64,000 nucleotides of DNA, taken from NCBI GenBank assembly GCA_013400975.1, contig WBMZ01009035.1, forward strand, positions 46,991 through 110,990, read 5' to 3'. Below the pieces are notes generated by a model. It saw only the letters and a program-made list of their open reading frames with translations, was not told the DNA's origin and did not search any database. Position 1 is the stretch's first letter. Every line of letters starts with the position of its first letter. This stretch comes from Atrichornis clamosus (taxonomy: Eukaryota; Chordata; Aves; Passeriformes; Menuridae). Below are positions 24,471-34,860 of this stretch, in pieces. A program made the translations under genes and the position numbers.

Positions 24471-27400
24471 TATTTCAGGGGACGTTTCAGAAAAATTCAC
24501 CTGATTTCACCCAGTATCAATATGTTCAGTATTCATCAAAAAGTTAAAAATTAATTGAAAGCAGGCTCTGACTATAGCAAAAAAATAATACTAGCAATGC
24601 TTTTATATATCTGATGTAACTAAGTTTAGAATCCCAGTCCGAAAATACAAAGCATTACCTGCAGGAAAATGAAGGAAAAAAAAATTCAATTAAGTCAGTA
24701 CTTCAAAAATATTCCTTAAAACTTCTTAGCTTAATCTGCACACATCTTTCCTACTCTGCCTTCTGGAATAACGTGTGTGCAAGAAACTCCATATTCTAAA
24801 TCTAAAAAACAGCCCATATTTGTAAAAGGAAAGTTCTACCAAATTAATTACATATTTCATTTTTAACACACTAAATTGAAGCAATGTCAGGTCAAAGAGT
24901 TTTCAATGCCAGATAGACCATTTCTCCTCTTTTATACAATTATCCATTTTTAATTGACACTAAGAATATTATTTGCCTTATATAACAAGAAGACCTTGTG
25001 TATATTTTTCGTTATAGAGCCAAACAGGAAATTTGATATTTATTATTGTAGAAATAATTCAACTTTGCTATATTTTCTTTACAAATTCTTGGGTGCTTTG
25101 GGGGTATTTAGTCAGGTTACTGCACAATCCATCGAAAGTCAGGTCATCAAGTTGCCTGGCAACCATATTCAGGATTGACAAAGGCAGACTACCTTCCCCC
25201 TTTTTTTTTTACTTCTCCTTTAAAATCAATATGATAAGCTTGATATTGGTGATGTGAGATTAGCTGAGAAAATGCATGAAATTTCTCAAGAAATACATTG
25301 CTCAAGATATTAAATTTTGAAGGCTAGGTCCAAGAACATCACTCTCTTACATAAAATATTATTTACAGATATGTTATTTCATTTGGTACATGTGCTTCAT
25401 CTCAGCACCTGGTTTTTTTTCCTTTTATTTTTGGCTGGTGGAGACTGTTTAATTCATAACTGAGCCCTATATTTCATAATAATAACATTAAGGTTTTTGT
25501 ACTGAGCAGCTAACTTGAGTGTCATTAGGAAGAGAAATTGATCATGGAGTGGGTTAAGGGAGCTTGAATGTACTACTGTTTGCATTCAAGAACTCAAGAA
25601 ATTTTATTTTCTAAATGAAGCAAAATTCAGTGGTCACTATTTGTTCATGAATGTAAATCCTCTTTCAGCTTTCTGATTTTCCCAGTTTCCAAAGGCTTGA
25701 TCAATGTTTTCCTTTAGTGCTGATATCTTCATTCTCCCTTTAAGCTTCCCCAATCTCTGCACTATTTTCTATAAGAGCATACAATATACCACAGAAAGAT
25801 GGTTAAAAAACCCACCATAAATTTGTTAATTTGAAATTATTTATGTCTGCATTTGAAATCAATAGTGATATTTCAGCATGCCAGTGTGCATCATTTTGGG
25901 CACCACCAGAGTTAGAAATAAATCAGGGTCTAAGCCAAAGTCGTTCTAGTTCCAGTTCATCACAATGTCAGCCACATACCTCTAATTAAACAACTGGTGT
26001 GGCCCTGACAAGTAAGGGCACCCGCTGTTGCCTTTCTGTCTAATGAGACACGACCTTGAATATGTTTACTCCGAAACCAAGGTGGAGCTCTTTTTAATTG
26101 GTTTTCTATCAGAAAAATAGCAGTGAATAATGATGTCCAGGAGTTGTAAAAGTACAAGAAAACAGAAGTGTGGCAGGAAAAGATTGCAAAAGTCAGGATT
26201 TATTACAAGAATTTCAGTATTACAGGATACTGTAGAAAGGGAAAAGAAGGGTAATACAATCTTGATTTTAACAAAACTGAGTTATGGTGTCTGGACATTG
26301 GCTGAATTTCCCTGTGTTGAGCAAGTAGGCTGTTTATGTCTGAGCAATGGACTGCTTACCACTGGGTTGCATGATTGGTTATCTTGGCCATTACACATTT
26401 TTTTCTGCTTTCTTTTCTGAGAAATGACACTTGTAAGACAAGAGATGAAAAAAAGACAAGGGATGAAGAGTGAAGTTCCCATTTTTTATACACTACTACT
26501 CAAGTCTGCAGGTAAAGATGGGAGTAGATACAATTCTAATATTTTGTGTGAACAAAAAAATTGTTGTAAAAGCTTTTGGCAGTTAAGAGGCATAAATGCA
26601 GCACATATGACAAGCCATTTATATTCCAAATCAGTATTCAGAAAGGTTTGTTAAGGGTTTGAGAAGCTGAGTTGAACCCGAAGCTTCAATATAGGTACTT
26701 TTGATAGAAAAGTATATTTGTTTATGCTCTGATAGTAGCTATACTTATATCTGGCTGTCATCTACTTTCACATTTCACTTGACTTCAGAGAGAAAAACAG
26801 TGTGTTTTTCACAATTCTGACAGAGTATAGCTGCCCATGCATAAAAACTGATTTCTAGGCTAGCTCATTTTGCAAACTCTGTGGAAAAAAGCCAACCATC
26901 ACTCACTGCCCCCCTCTCCCAGATCCGGTCTCCAGGAGGCCCTTCTCAGGTCCTTCTGTCTGGCTTCTGTAACCAGAGCTCCCAAGAGAAAGGCATTTGC
27001 TCTCACAAGACGAATCCCTTCTCAGAATTCTGTCTAATGGAACCCAAATTCTTCTGCTAGCACTGATTGACCATCAGTAGAGTAAAGAATTAATCAGACA
27101 GAGAATTAATATAATACAGCAAAGAGTGCTGGTTAGGACCAAAATTTACAGTGTAACAAAAGCAGGAGATGGTCAGCATCATATTTGGACATTTCTGTTG
27201 CAGTAAATGTATTTTTGTGATAAAAGAAAAAACCTTTAAGTTAGATTTACAGTAATGGACCATTACTATTATTTAACTTGTAAAAGCAAGAATGAATCAT
27301 GTTAGACACCAATTTTTGATGCAGAATTGCTCTGTAAATGTGTTCAAACTCAGAAAAATTTATACTGTACCAAGTGTTTAATATGGTGAGCTTAAGTGAT

Positions 27401-29109
27401 TTAGCTAGAGTTACCTCCTCATGTGAAAAGCACAGTTACAGAATATAAAATGCTAGTGACCTTTGAAGGCCAGAAGTTACTTTCACACCTTGCCTCACTA
27501 GAAATCCCAAGGGAAATCTAGCTAGACCAAAAAAACAAAAAAGGAAGGAAAAAAAGGTTGAACAAGATGTTATGAACATGTTTGTTCTTTCTTGTCACCC
27601 TTATTCTTCTATACATCTACTCACGTTTTAACATTTTGGTCTCATTCATGAGATAAATTCAGTACATCAAAGAATTTTCTACAATTATTGTTTCATAAAA
27701 CAAAATTAAATTGAAGATTTTCAATCAACCACTCCTCCTTTCAGAAACTACTGAGAAAAAGAAACAATATATAAAGTTACAACTGAAGAGGGGAGAATAC
27801 TGCCAAACTAGAGTCTTATGCAGTTGATATATAATGATTGGTGATTGAGATTGAAACTTTTTATCAAAGATGAAAACTATGAGTTATAATCACAACTTTT
27901 CCCTTGATCTGTCATCCCGGTGAAAGCTTTTTTGAGAGTCTCACAATAATCACTGTGAGTGAGGACACTCAGTTTCTGCCAAGTGCAGAAACACAGGTGT
28001 TGGTTTGTTCAGGGTTTTTCTTAATGACTAAAATAGAAGGGGAAAAAATGATGACCCATATTAGCAGTAAGATTACATCTGTGGAGTCACTCAGTTCTCA
28101 GTGATGTAGCCAGTGAACTACATACTGACATAATGAACTCACATTTTTACAGAACATATTACCCTTTAGACATAATATCCAAGCCTCACATTGCAAAGAG
28201 AAGTTTCATCAGCTTTCCATTTAATTCTGCCTTGTGCTATTAACTCAAAATGCAGAGATATCAGTGGCATTTTATGGCAAATTAACAGGTATGGATAAAA
28301 TCTTCTATAAATATTCATTACATCTAATTATTGCAAATTAATGAGAAAGATTCTGAAATTAAGGCTAGTCTAATTTGGAGATATGTATCACTTTTCCTAC
28401 AGATGAGACATAAAAAATAAATTATTCTCTAAAGCAGAGTTCTAGTTTACTCCAAGGGTGGCCCAGAGAGACTAAGAGTATATGTAAGTGAGGAAATCAG
28501 ATTGACTGAAAAGAAAAGACAGAACTACTGCTTGGCTTTAGGCATGATAAACAGCTGTCCATAACATTCATTTTTAGTAGCTGGACCATTTCTTACATTC
28601 CTCTCTGTTATACTCGAAGTATTCTATAGTGATATCACAGCTAAATATCTGCCCTTTGCAGGAGTGGCTCAGAGGGCATGACTGAGGTCACAGTTGATAC
28701 TTGTTCACATTACTTATCTTTGAGAGAGTCATTTACCTCAGTTCCGGATCAACTCTGTTAGCTTTTATCAGGGGAGGCCACAAGTCACCAGCTTTTTCAA
28801 AGTACACTTTTCCCCACCCTACTTGTGGGGTGCAGCATCTTGTGTCTCATCTAGGCAGCCTCCACCTACATGTCTGCATTCACAGTGATGTTAAGTGACT
28901 TATTCTGATAGCCCCTGATGTTGTGAAAGAAGCTGAAGGTGATCAGAATTCAAAATGGATGTTGGTGGTCTGCAAGGACAAAATTGACCATAGTGGTATC
29001 TTTGCAGGACTACCCAACACTGGGATGCCTAGAGAGGTACAGCACAAATACTGTGTGGATCCTAATGTCTGCACATGTGCTTAAGTGAGGGCTGTGCTTA
29101 GAGACTCCT
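24471..29109. other. Unique AT-rich non-coding sequence
   Basis: No gene or clear interspersed repeat is recognised. The open frames are all under 100 codons and without domains. A CpG-retaining stretch around 25930-26130 stands out slightly from its surroundings and is listed separately as a possible conserved element. Confidence 0.55.
25930..26130. promoter_or_regulatory. Candidate conserved non-coding element (weak)
   Basis: The segment keeps several CpGs (for example in GACACGACC and CTCCGAAACC) in AT-rich surroundings where CpG is otherwise scarce. It contains homeodomain-type TTAATTG and CTAATGAG motifs. It has no coding frame I can defend. The call is inference from composition and motif content only. 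Confidence 0.22.
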
Positions 29110-29246
29110 CTCAGAGATGCTCACCAACAGAAGAATGGGCAATGGACATAAGCTGCAATGAAAGAAATTAAAACAAAATACTGGGGGAAAAAACTTCAGG
29201 ACAATGGAGCCAAATGCTGAGAAAAGTTACCAAGAGAGGTTGTGGA
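29110..29246 (+). mobile_element. Older CR1 3' region, left half (split by a later insertion)
   Basis: The text GGGCAATGGACATAAGCTGC (29137-29156), then the decayed AACTTCAGGACAATGGAGCC segment and CCAAGAGAGGTTGTGGA (29230-29246), follows the sense-strand CR1 3' region. There, a GGGCAATGGGCACAA segment leads to GCCCAGAGAGGTTGTGGA. The copy stops at 29246 and resumes at about 30092. The upstream limit near 29110 is uncertain because of divergence. Confidence 0.75.
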
Positions 29247-30091
29247 ATAGAATCATGGCATCATTAAGGTTGGAAAAGACCTCCAAGATTCTCCCGCCCA
29301 ATCTTTGATCAAACATCACCTTGCCAACTAAACCATAGCACTGTCACATCCAGCCATTTTTTGGACCATGTCCACCACTTCCGTGGGCAGCCCTTTCCAA
29401 TGGTTGACAACCCTTTCAGTGAAGAAATTCTTCCTGATGTCCAACCTGTACCTCCCCTGGTGCTGATTAAGGCCATTTCCTCTTGTCGTGTCACTGGTTG
29501 CCTATGAGAAGTGTCTCGACCCCTCCTAGCTACAACCTCCTTTCAGGTAGTTGTAGAGAGTGATAAGGTCTCCCCTGAGCCTCCGGTTTTCCAGGCTAAA
29601 CAACCCCAGCTGCCCCAGCCATGCCTCCAAGGACTTATTCTCCAGACCCTTCACCTGCTTTGCTGCCCTTCTCTGGACTCGCTCCAGCACCTCCATGTCT
29701 TTCTTGGAGTGAGGGGCACAGAACCGGGCACAGGACAAGAGGTGCAGCCTCACCAGTGCTGAGTACAGGGGGACAATCACTGCCCTGGTCCTGCTGGCCA
29801 CACTATTGCTGATACAGGCCAGGATGGCATTGGCCTTCTTGTCCATGTGGACACACACTGGCTGAACCAAGCCACTGCCAACCAGCATCCCCAGGTCCTT
29901 TTCCACCAGGCAGCTTTCCAGTCACGCTGTATCCAGTCTGTAGAACTGCAGGGGCTGTTGTGATCCAAGGTCAGGACCTGGCACTTGCCGTTGTTGAACC
30001 TCATACAACTGGCCTCAGCCCATCGATCCAGCCTGTCCAGATCCCTCTACAGAGCCTTCCTACCCTCAAGAAGATCAACAGTCCCACCTAA
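29247..30091 (-). mobile_element. Younger CR1 LINE, 3' ~845 bp, minus strand, inserted in an older CR1
   Basis: The plus strand begins with an inverted CR1 tail (ATAGAATCATGGCATCATTA) and GGTTGGAAAAGACCTCCAAG. It continues through the CR1 3' UTR and the ORF2 C-terminal coding part, and ends abruptly after CTCAAGAAGATCAACAGTCC at about 30090. It is 5'-truncated. Identity to the common neoavian CR1 text is visibly higher than in the surrounding plus-strand CR1, so this insertion is younger. No clean target duplication is seen, which is usual for CR1. ORF2 is broken (listed separately), so the copy cannot move itself. Confidence 0.9.
29526..30004 (-). pseudogene. CR1 ORF2 C-terminal fragment, frameshifted and with an internal stop
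   Basis: In minus-strand reading the C-terminal part of the CR1 ORF2 polyprotein (the end of the reverse-transcriptase protein of a non-LTR retrotransposon) is recognisable. Key pieces are [51 protein letters not shown] and [14 protein letters not shown], then LYNYLKGG just before the natural stop at 29526. The first part (to about 29960) is in a different frame from the rest, so a small indel lies near 29950. A TGA at 29922-29924 interrupts the second frame where the family has Trp. The catalytic reverse-transcriptase core and the endonuclease domain are absent because of 5' truncation. It is non-functional. Confidence 0.88.
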
Positions 30092-30232
30092 ATCTCTGTC
30101 CTCAAAGATGCTAAAAACTCAGGTGAAAAAGTCCTGAGCAATATGACTAAAATTGTTGCTGTATGGAGTAGGATGTGGAATCAGACGTCATCCAGAAATC
30201 TCTTCCAACCTAATGTATTCCATGATGCCTTG
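30092..30232 (+). mobile_element. Older CR1 3' end, right half
   Basis: After the inserted CR1 ends, the sense-strand CR1 text resumes with ATCTCTGTCCTCAAAGATGC, directly continuing GAGAGGTTGTGGA at 29246. It then runs through GTCCTGAGCAATATGACTAA and AAATCTCTTCCAACCTAATG to the terminal ATTCCATGATGCC tail. Several substitutions and a few indels separate it from the common CR1 text, so it is an old copy. Together with 29110-29246 it reconstitutes one continuous CR1 3' region. Confidence 0.78.
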
Positions 30233-32599
30233 ATAGCTCAGCTTTGTTATTCAAAGGTGGAAGCAGTCCTTCAAAAGTGGGAAGTTTTAAGTTGAAATCT
30301 TTGAATGACAAACTTCTTAGATGTTTAGCATTTGACGACTCTGAACAAACTAAAAAAAAAAAAAGGAATTTTGGGAATTGGGAGGAGAGACTTCCCTAAT
30401 TTATGTAGAAATGCTGTTGACACTAGGCCAGTCTGAAAAAATAAAATTGTATTTTTTTTAGAAATAAATAATAGTGCAGATTCCACCATAATGGGCATTT
30501 GGACTCTCAATAGCTCTTGCACCCTGCTCTCTAACTACAGGGCTACTGAATTACCCTAAGACGAGGCAAAAGAATGTCCAGTATTTCCGAGTAATACCAC
30601 TGAAATCAATAAATGTGCCTTCTGCTTCTGAAGCAGGGTGCTTCAGTTTCAGGAAACTCAGCATTTAGTGTCACCATGCTCAGTGTTCCTTTGGGGACCC
30701 CTGGAATGTACAAAGCTGTTCTTCCCACTTCAGAGCTTGTCATGGACTAGCTCTTTTCTGTTTAACTGGTTCTGCCTTCTCTGCCTGACTCTGTCACTCA
30801 GCTAGCAGTGACTTTTCTCCACATCCTCACTGCACCCACTGCTTTTGGGTGGACACATCAGTTTTCTGCAGCCTCCATCATCTGAGGGGAAAAAACACAC
30901 TTTTCTCCACTTTTTAGATGCGCTTCATACATTACTTTCAAAGCTAAGACAGAAATATTTCTCTTGTCAGCTTGTTTATAATACTATCTTTATTTCTTCT
31001 GTCTTTGTATTTTGAGTTCATACTATTATTTAAGTACAAAATGTTCTCCTCATTAATATCTAAAAATATAAATAAAATTACCTTTCCCTCAAAAAAAAAA
31101 AAATTTTTCACATTGCAAGGACTCATACTCATGATGAAGTTATTATAAAAACTTTCACTAATTTATCTGAAATGTAAATGTGTAAACAAAGTTTGACACA
31201 TGCTTTAGGAATTTGTTTTACCTTTGCCATGCAGTCAGAAAGATAAGGGCTTTAAAAAATGAGATTCATATGAAAGTGTCCATTTAAACCCTGGAAACCA
31301 GATTCTGTGACCTCTGTTGATAGGATTTTTGCCTGATTAATGAAAGAAAAAAAGACTGAAATATTTTGCTCATATTAATATCAGCACAAGAGGTACATTC
31401 ATTCCATCCTCTCTTGTCAGTGGATGCACAGTCAAACCTTTGTTCGATGGTACCCATCCTCCCATCATATAGATGATACAAATCATATCTTTCTCATGAG
31501 AAGAAAACCTTCTGTGCTCTTTCAAAAAGAAAAGTCTAATACATTTTGGAGGCTTTTCTTCCCTTTTTATAGATACTGCTGATCAAGAAAGAAATATAAC
31601 TTTAGACACAGAACAGTTTGAGTGTGTAAACTTGTGGTGCTATACAATATGTCTTAATATTGCAGGTTTAATACTAACTGTGCCCCAGTAATTTAATAAT
31701 TCTGTGGGAAGACTGCTGGGTTATAGAGGATATTTGTCTTGTGAGTTCTTTGTGGCAAATCAGAAATTACAGCAATGCTCAGAGGAATAGAAATCTTAGA
31801 TACTCATGACCTTCACTGAAACCCCTTTCGTCACTTGTCAGTTCTTTAAGGGGCAATTTAATTGTAGCTCTTTGGCGGTGACAAGGTAAGTGCTGGCATT
31901 TTGGCAGTGTCATTCATTAACCTCATGCAATGTCAGCAGCACTGCCTCAGACATGTCACCATTTCCCCAGTGATGGCAAGCTGACTTTTAGGACATATGT
32001 TATTTCAGAGATGTCTACTAGACAAGTCTGCATGCCTCACATTCTTTCATATGGCATCATTTGTGTATTGTTTATGCAGTGAAATATCTTCAAGACTAAA
32101 AACAACTTGTTTCGATACAGGAAAATAAAATCTACCATGTGTCATGAAGAGAATACTACCTAAATGTTTTATCTTGCTCAGAAATTAAAAATAAAACAAA
32201 CAAACAAACCCCCAAAAGAAAACAAATGAGATAAAAAGCCAACTCAACCTACCAAAAAAAACCCCTTGAGCATAAACCACAAGGAAAAAAAAATCTATTA
32301 TGATATCTGAAGGTTAAATAAAACTCTTTCATGTGTAAATTTTTAAAAGTAGAATTAAATAAATAAAATGCCATGTCACGAGGCACACAATGTATATTAT
32401 AATTATTATCTTCTTAAATTTCATTTTTCTGAATAGTTTTAAGAAATCAAACTATTAATGTTAAATAGATTGAGGAGAATTGATGTTGAGAACTGTTTGA
32501 TGATAAAAAAAATTGCCAGTGCCTAGACAAACTGTGTATATTTGACTGCACCTTTCCACTACTCCTTCATCTGGGCCTCAGAGTGACTGGCATTTCTCT

Positions 32600-32706
32600 G
32601 TAATTACACAATATAAATTAATAGTTATTACAATATAATTATTATAATATTATACACATTATTATATGTTTAATATATTAATAACAATAACAACAACAAC
32701 AATAAC
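32600..32706. repeat. AT-rich tract followed by (AAC/AAT)n
   Basis: About 80 bases made almost only of A and T, with many TAATAT/ATATTA inversions, run into ATAACAATAACAACAACAACAATAACAG-type trinucleotide repeats (32682-32706). GTTATTA on the left and TAATAAC on the right are inverted copies, so the tract could extrude as a cruciform. Confidence 0.65.
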
Positions 32707-33989
32707 AGAGAGCTTGATTTTCACCTTGCAAATTAACAGGAGAACTAAAGATCACTCAAAAATAAAGTAGTAGTTGTTATGTTAATATTATGGATGACTC
32801 AAGATGCAAACTCTTGAATTTTGATTTGAAACTCCAGAAATACAAATTGTTTGGGTCTATCTATAATTAAAAAAAAAAAAATCTAAATTTGGGTTGAAGC
32901 TGGTTCTCAAAGTGTTCTTGTATTTCCACCTTATGCAAAAGCCTAGTTTGATTAGTCTAGAGCTTGAACCCGCATAACCAGCATTCAGTTATGTCCAGTG
33001 CCTGAAGCCAGATAGCTGAGAATAGTCAGTACTTGGAGCTCATTGCCTTATTAGAAAGAGTTTAAAAATATTCATTTCTTTAATAAAAATGGAGGACTTT
33101 ACGTCTGTCACTGAAAAAAACTCCCCAAACTAAAGACAACAAGGAACAACCTAGTCATAAAAAAGTGATGGAATTAAATTTACTACAGATGTCTGAGGAG
33201 AAAGTTGAAAGAATTCCAGCTAAATACAACATGTAAAACCTACGAATAGATGAGTATTTAGACAAATTTTACTCTGTATTTTTTCCTTCCTTAGACAGTT
33301 TCCATTTTAGGGTACTTAAATATATATGTTATATATGTGTATGAGAACATAGACACAAAGATATTGCAAAAAAGTCAAACAGAAATAAATAAACAAAATG
33401 AACTAAAGAAGAAACATTTGTAAATGACTGAGGTGACTTTCTTCTAATACTAAAAGAGTTTTTAATAACAGTACTAAACTCTTCAGCAGAGGCCACTCCA
33501 TGAAATAATGTGTATTTCATATTTAGAGATATTACAATTCAAAAATACCCCATACAATTCTGGTATTGAGGTAAAATTGCAGGGAATACCAATAACCTAG
33601 AGAGCTATTAATGCACAATCCAGAAAATAAAGTCATATATTTAGTACTTTTTTCAGACCAGATAGCAAACTTCTGGAAAAAAGTAAAAAAAAAAAAATCA
33701 AATTTCAGGCAAAATGCTAACACTTTACTAGGATAAGTTTTAAATATTTTATTTTGTTGAATTGCAAGTGCTGCTTAGAGATTCCTACTTTAATATCTTT
33801 TAAAACTGTAGTTAAGATTCAAAATCTATCATTATCAAAAACTTAAAATGTTACTCTTTTATTTTCAAAGATTTATTTCTATTTTTAAAAGTACTGATCA
33901 TATCAATGTGATTTTTATGAAAAAATATTATTTATTTAAATCAGCAATTTCCAGAGAAAAACGTATTTCAATGACTTATTCCTGTCAGC

Positions 33990-34860
33990 TCTACTACTGA
34001 CTTTAATAGAAACATGTAGGTGAAAGCAAGGGCACTGCTGAGAATGTGTGAGAGTGGTGTGTAAGTGGGATGACTGAAACTTCGGGCAGATGAAGTGATC
34101 AATGAATTGCAGTACAGTGTTGAGGGCCAAACCAGACAGTCCATGCACTGTTGCAGTGCACCTGTAACACTGAACAGCCATCGCTTCCAAACATTATACT
34201 GGACGCGATGGCACGCTTTATATAAAGAGTGTTTTGCAAGTAAAATGCTATCCGTGCCAAAGAAAGGTTAAATGCAGAATGACATCAGTAGGAAAGCAGC
34301 AAAGACTGTAGCAGGGACTTTTCCAGTCAAAGAGGTGGTGCTGGGCGTACAGAGAAAAATGGAAAGAGCTCAACACATCCAATTAGAGAGTTGGGATTCT
34401 GTCCTGTGAAAGCAATTCCGTACTGATACAGCAGGCAGTACGAGTCCTGTTTTCCAAGTGCAGCACTGCACCACAGAGCTGCAGCTCAGCCCCACACTGA
34501 GAAGGGCATTTTGCCAGGAAGGCCCACCACACGTTCACGCCAGTCACACAAATTGATCCAATAGTCTTTGCTATAGCAGTTTAAGAGAATTTAGATTCTC
34601 TCTGGATTTTGCTCTCCCTTCCCTGAGGGCTAGCAATACAGATGAGTGATTTCCTTTCGTCATAGAAAAGGATTTGGAGACACAACAATAATTGCTCTCC
34701 TGACAATTTCCAATTTGATGAACAAAAATTGAACCAAAGCAAAAGCAAGAGCAGGAATGATTGGATTGAAAGATAATGATGAATCTCTGAGCGTTGTGTC
34801 CCCCGCTCCCTGTTTTCCTGGCATTTTTCTGGAGCTAAACTACTTCTTACATATTTACTA
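33990..34860. promoter_or_regulatory. Candidate conserved regulatory segment
   Basis: This stretch keeps more CpGs than its neighbours (for example GGACGCGATGGCACGC at 34201-34216) although it is not a known repeat. It contains a 12-bp palindrome with a TATA-like core, CTTTATATAAAG (34216-34227). It also contains a two-part inverted repeat (34115-34121 with 34166-34172, and 34144-34150 with 34154-34160), and homeodomain-like AATAATTG and GATAATGATGAAT motifs. No coding frame with a recognised domain is present. A distal enhancer or a non-coding RNA promoter would fit. This rests on composition and motifs only. Confidence 0.3.
34115..34172. repeat. Nested inverted repeat
   Basis: The inner arms TGCACTG (34144-34150) and CAGTGCA (34154-34160) flank a three-base loop. 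The outer arms CAGTGTT (34115-34121) and AACACTG (34166-34172) are also perfect inverted copies, with ACAG/CTGT pairing between them. The left side has a bulge of about 14 bases, so this is not a regular microRNA precursor. Confidence 0.55.

Noticed and set aside
29309..30004. Several open frames on both strands (for example 29511-29762 plus)
   Set aside because: They are shadows of the CR1 element. Only the minus-strand ORF2 relic is meaningful.
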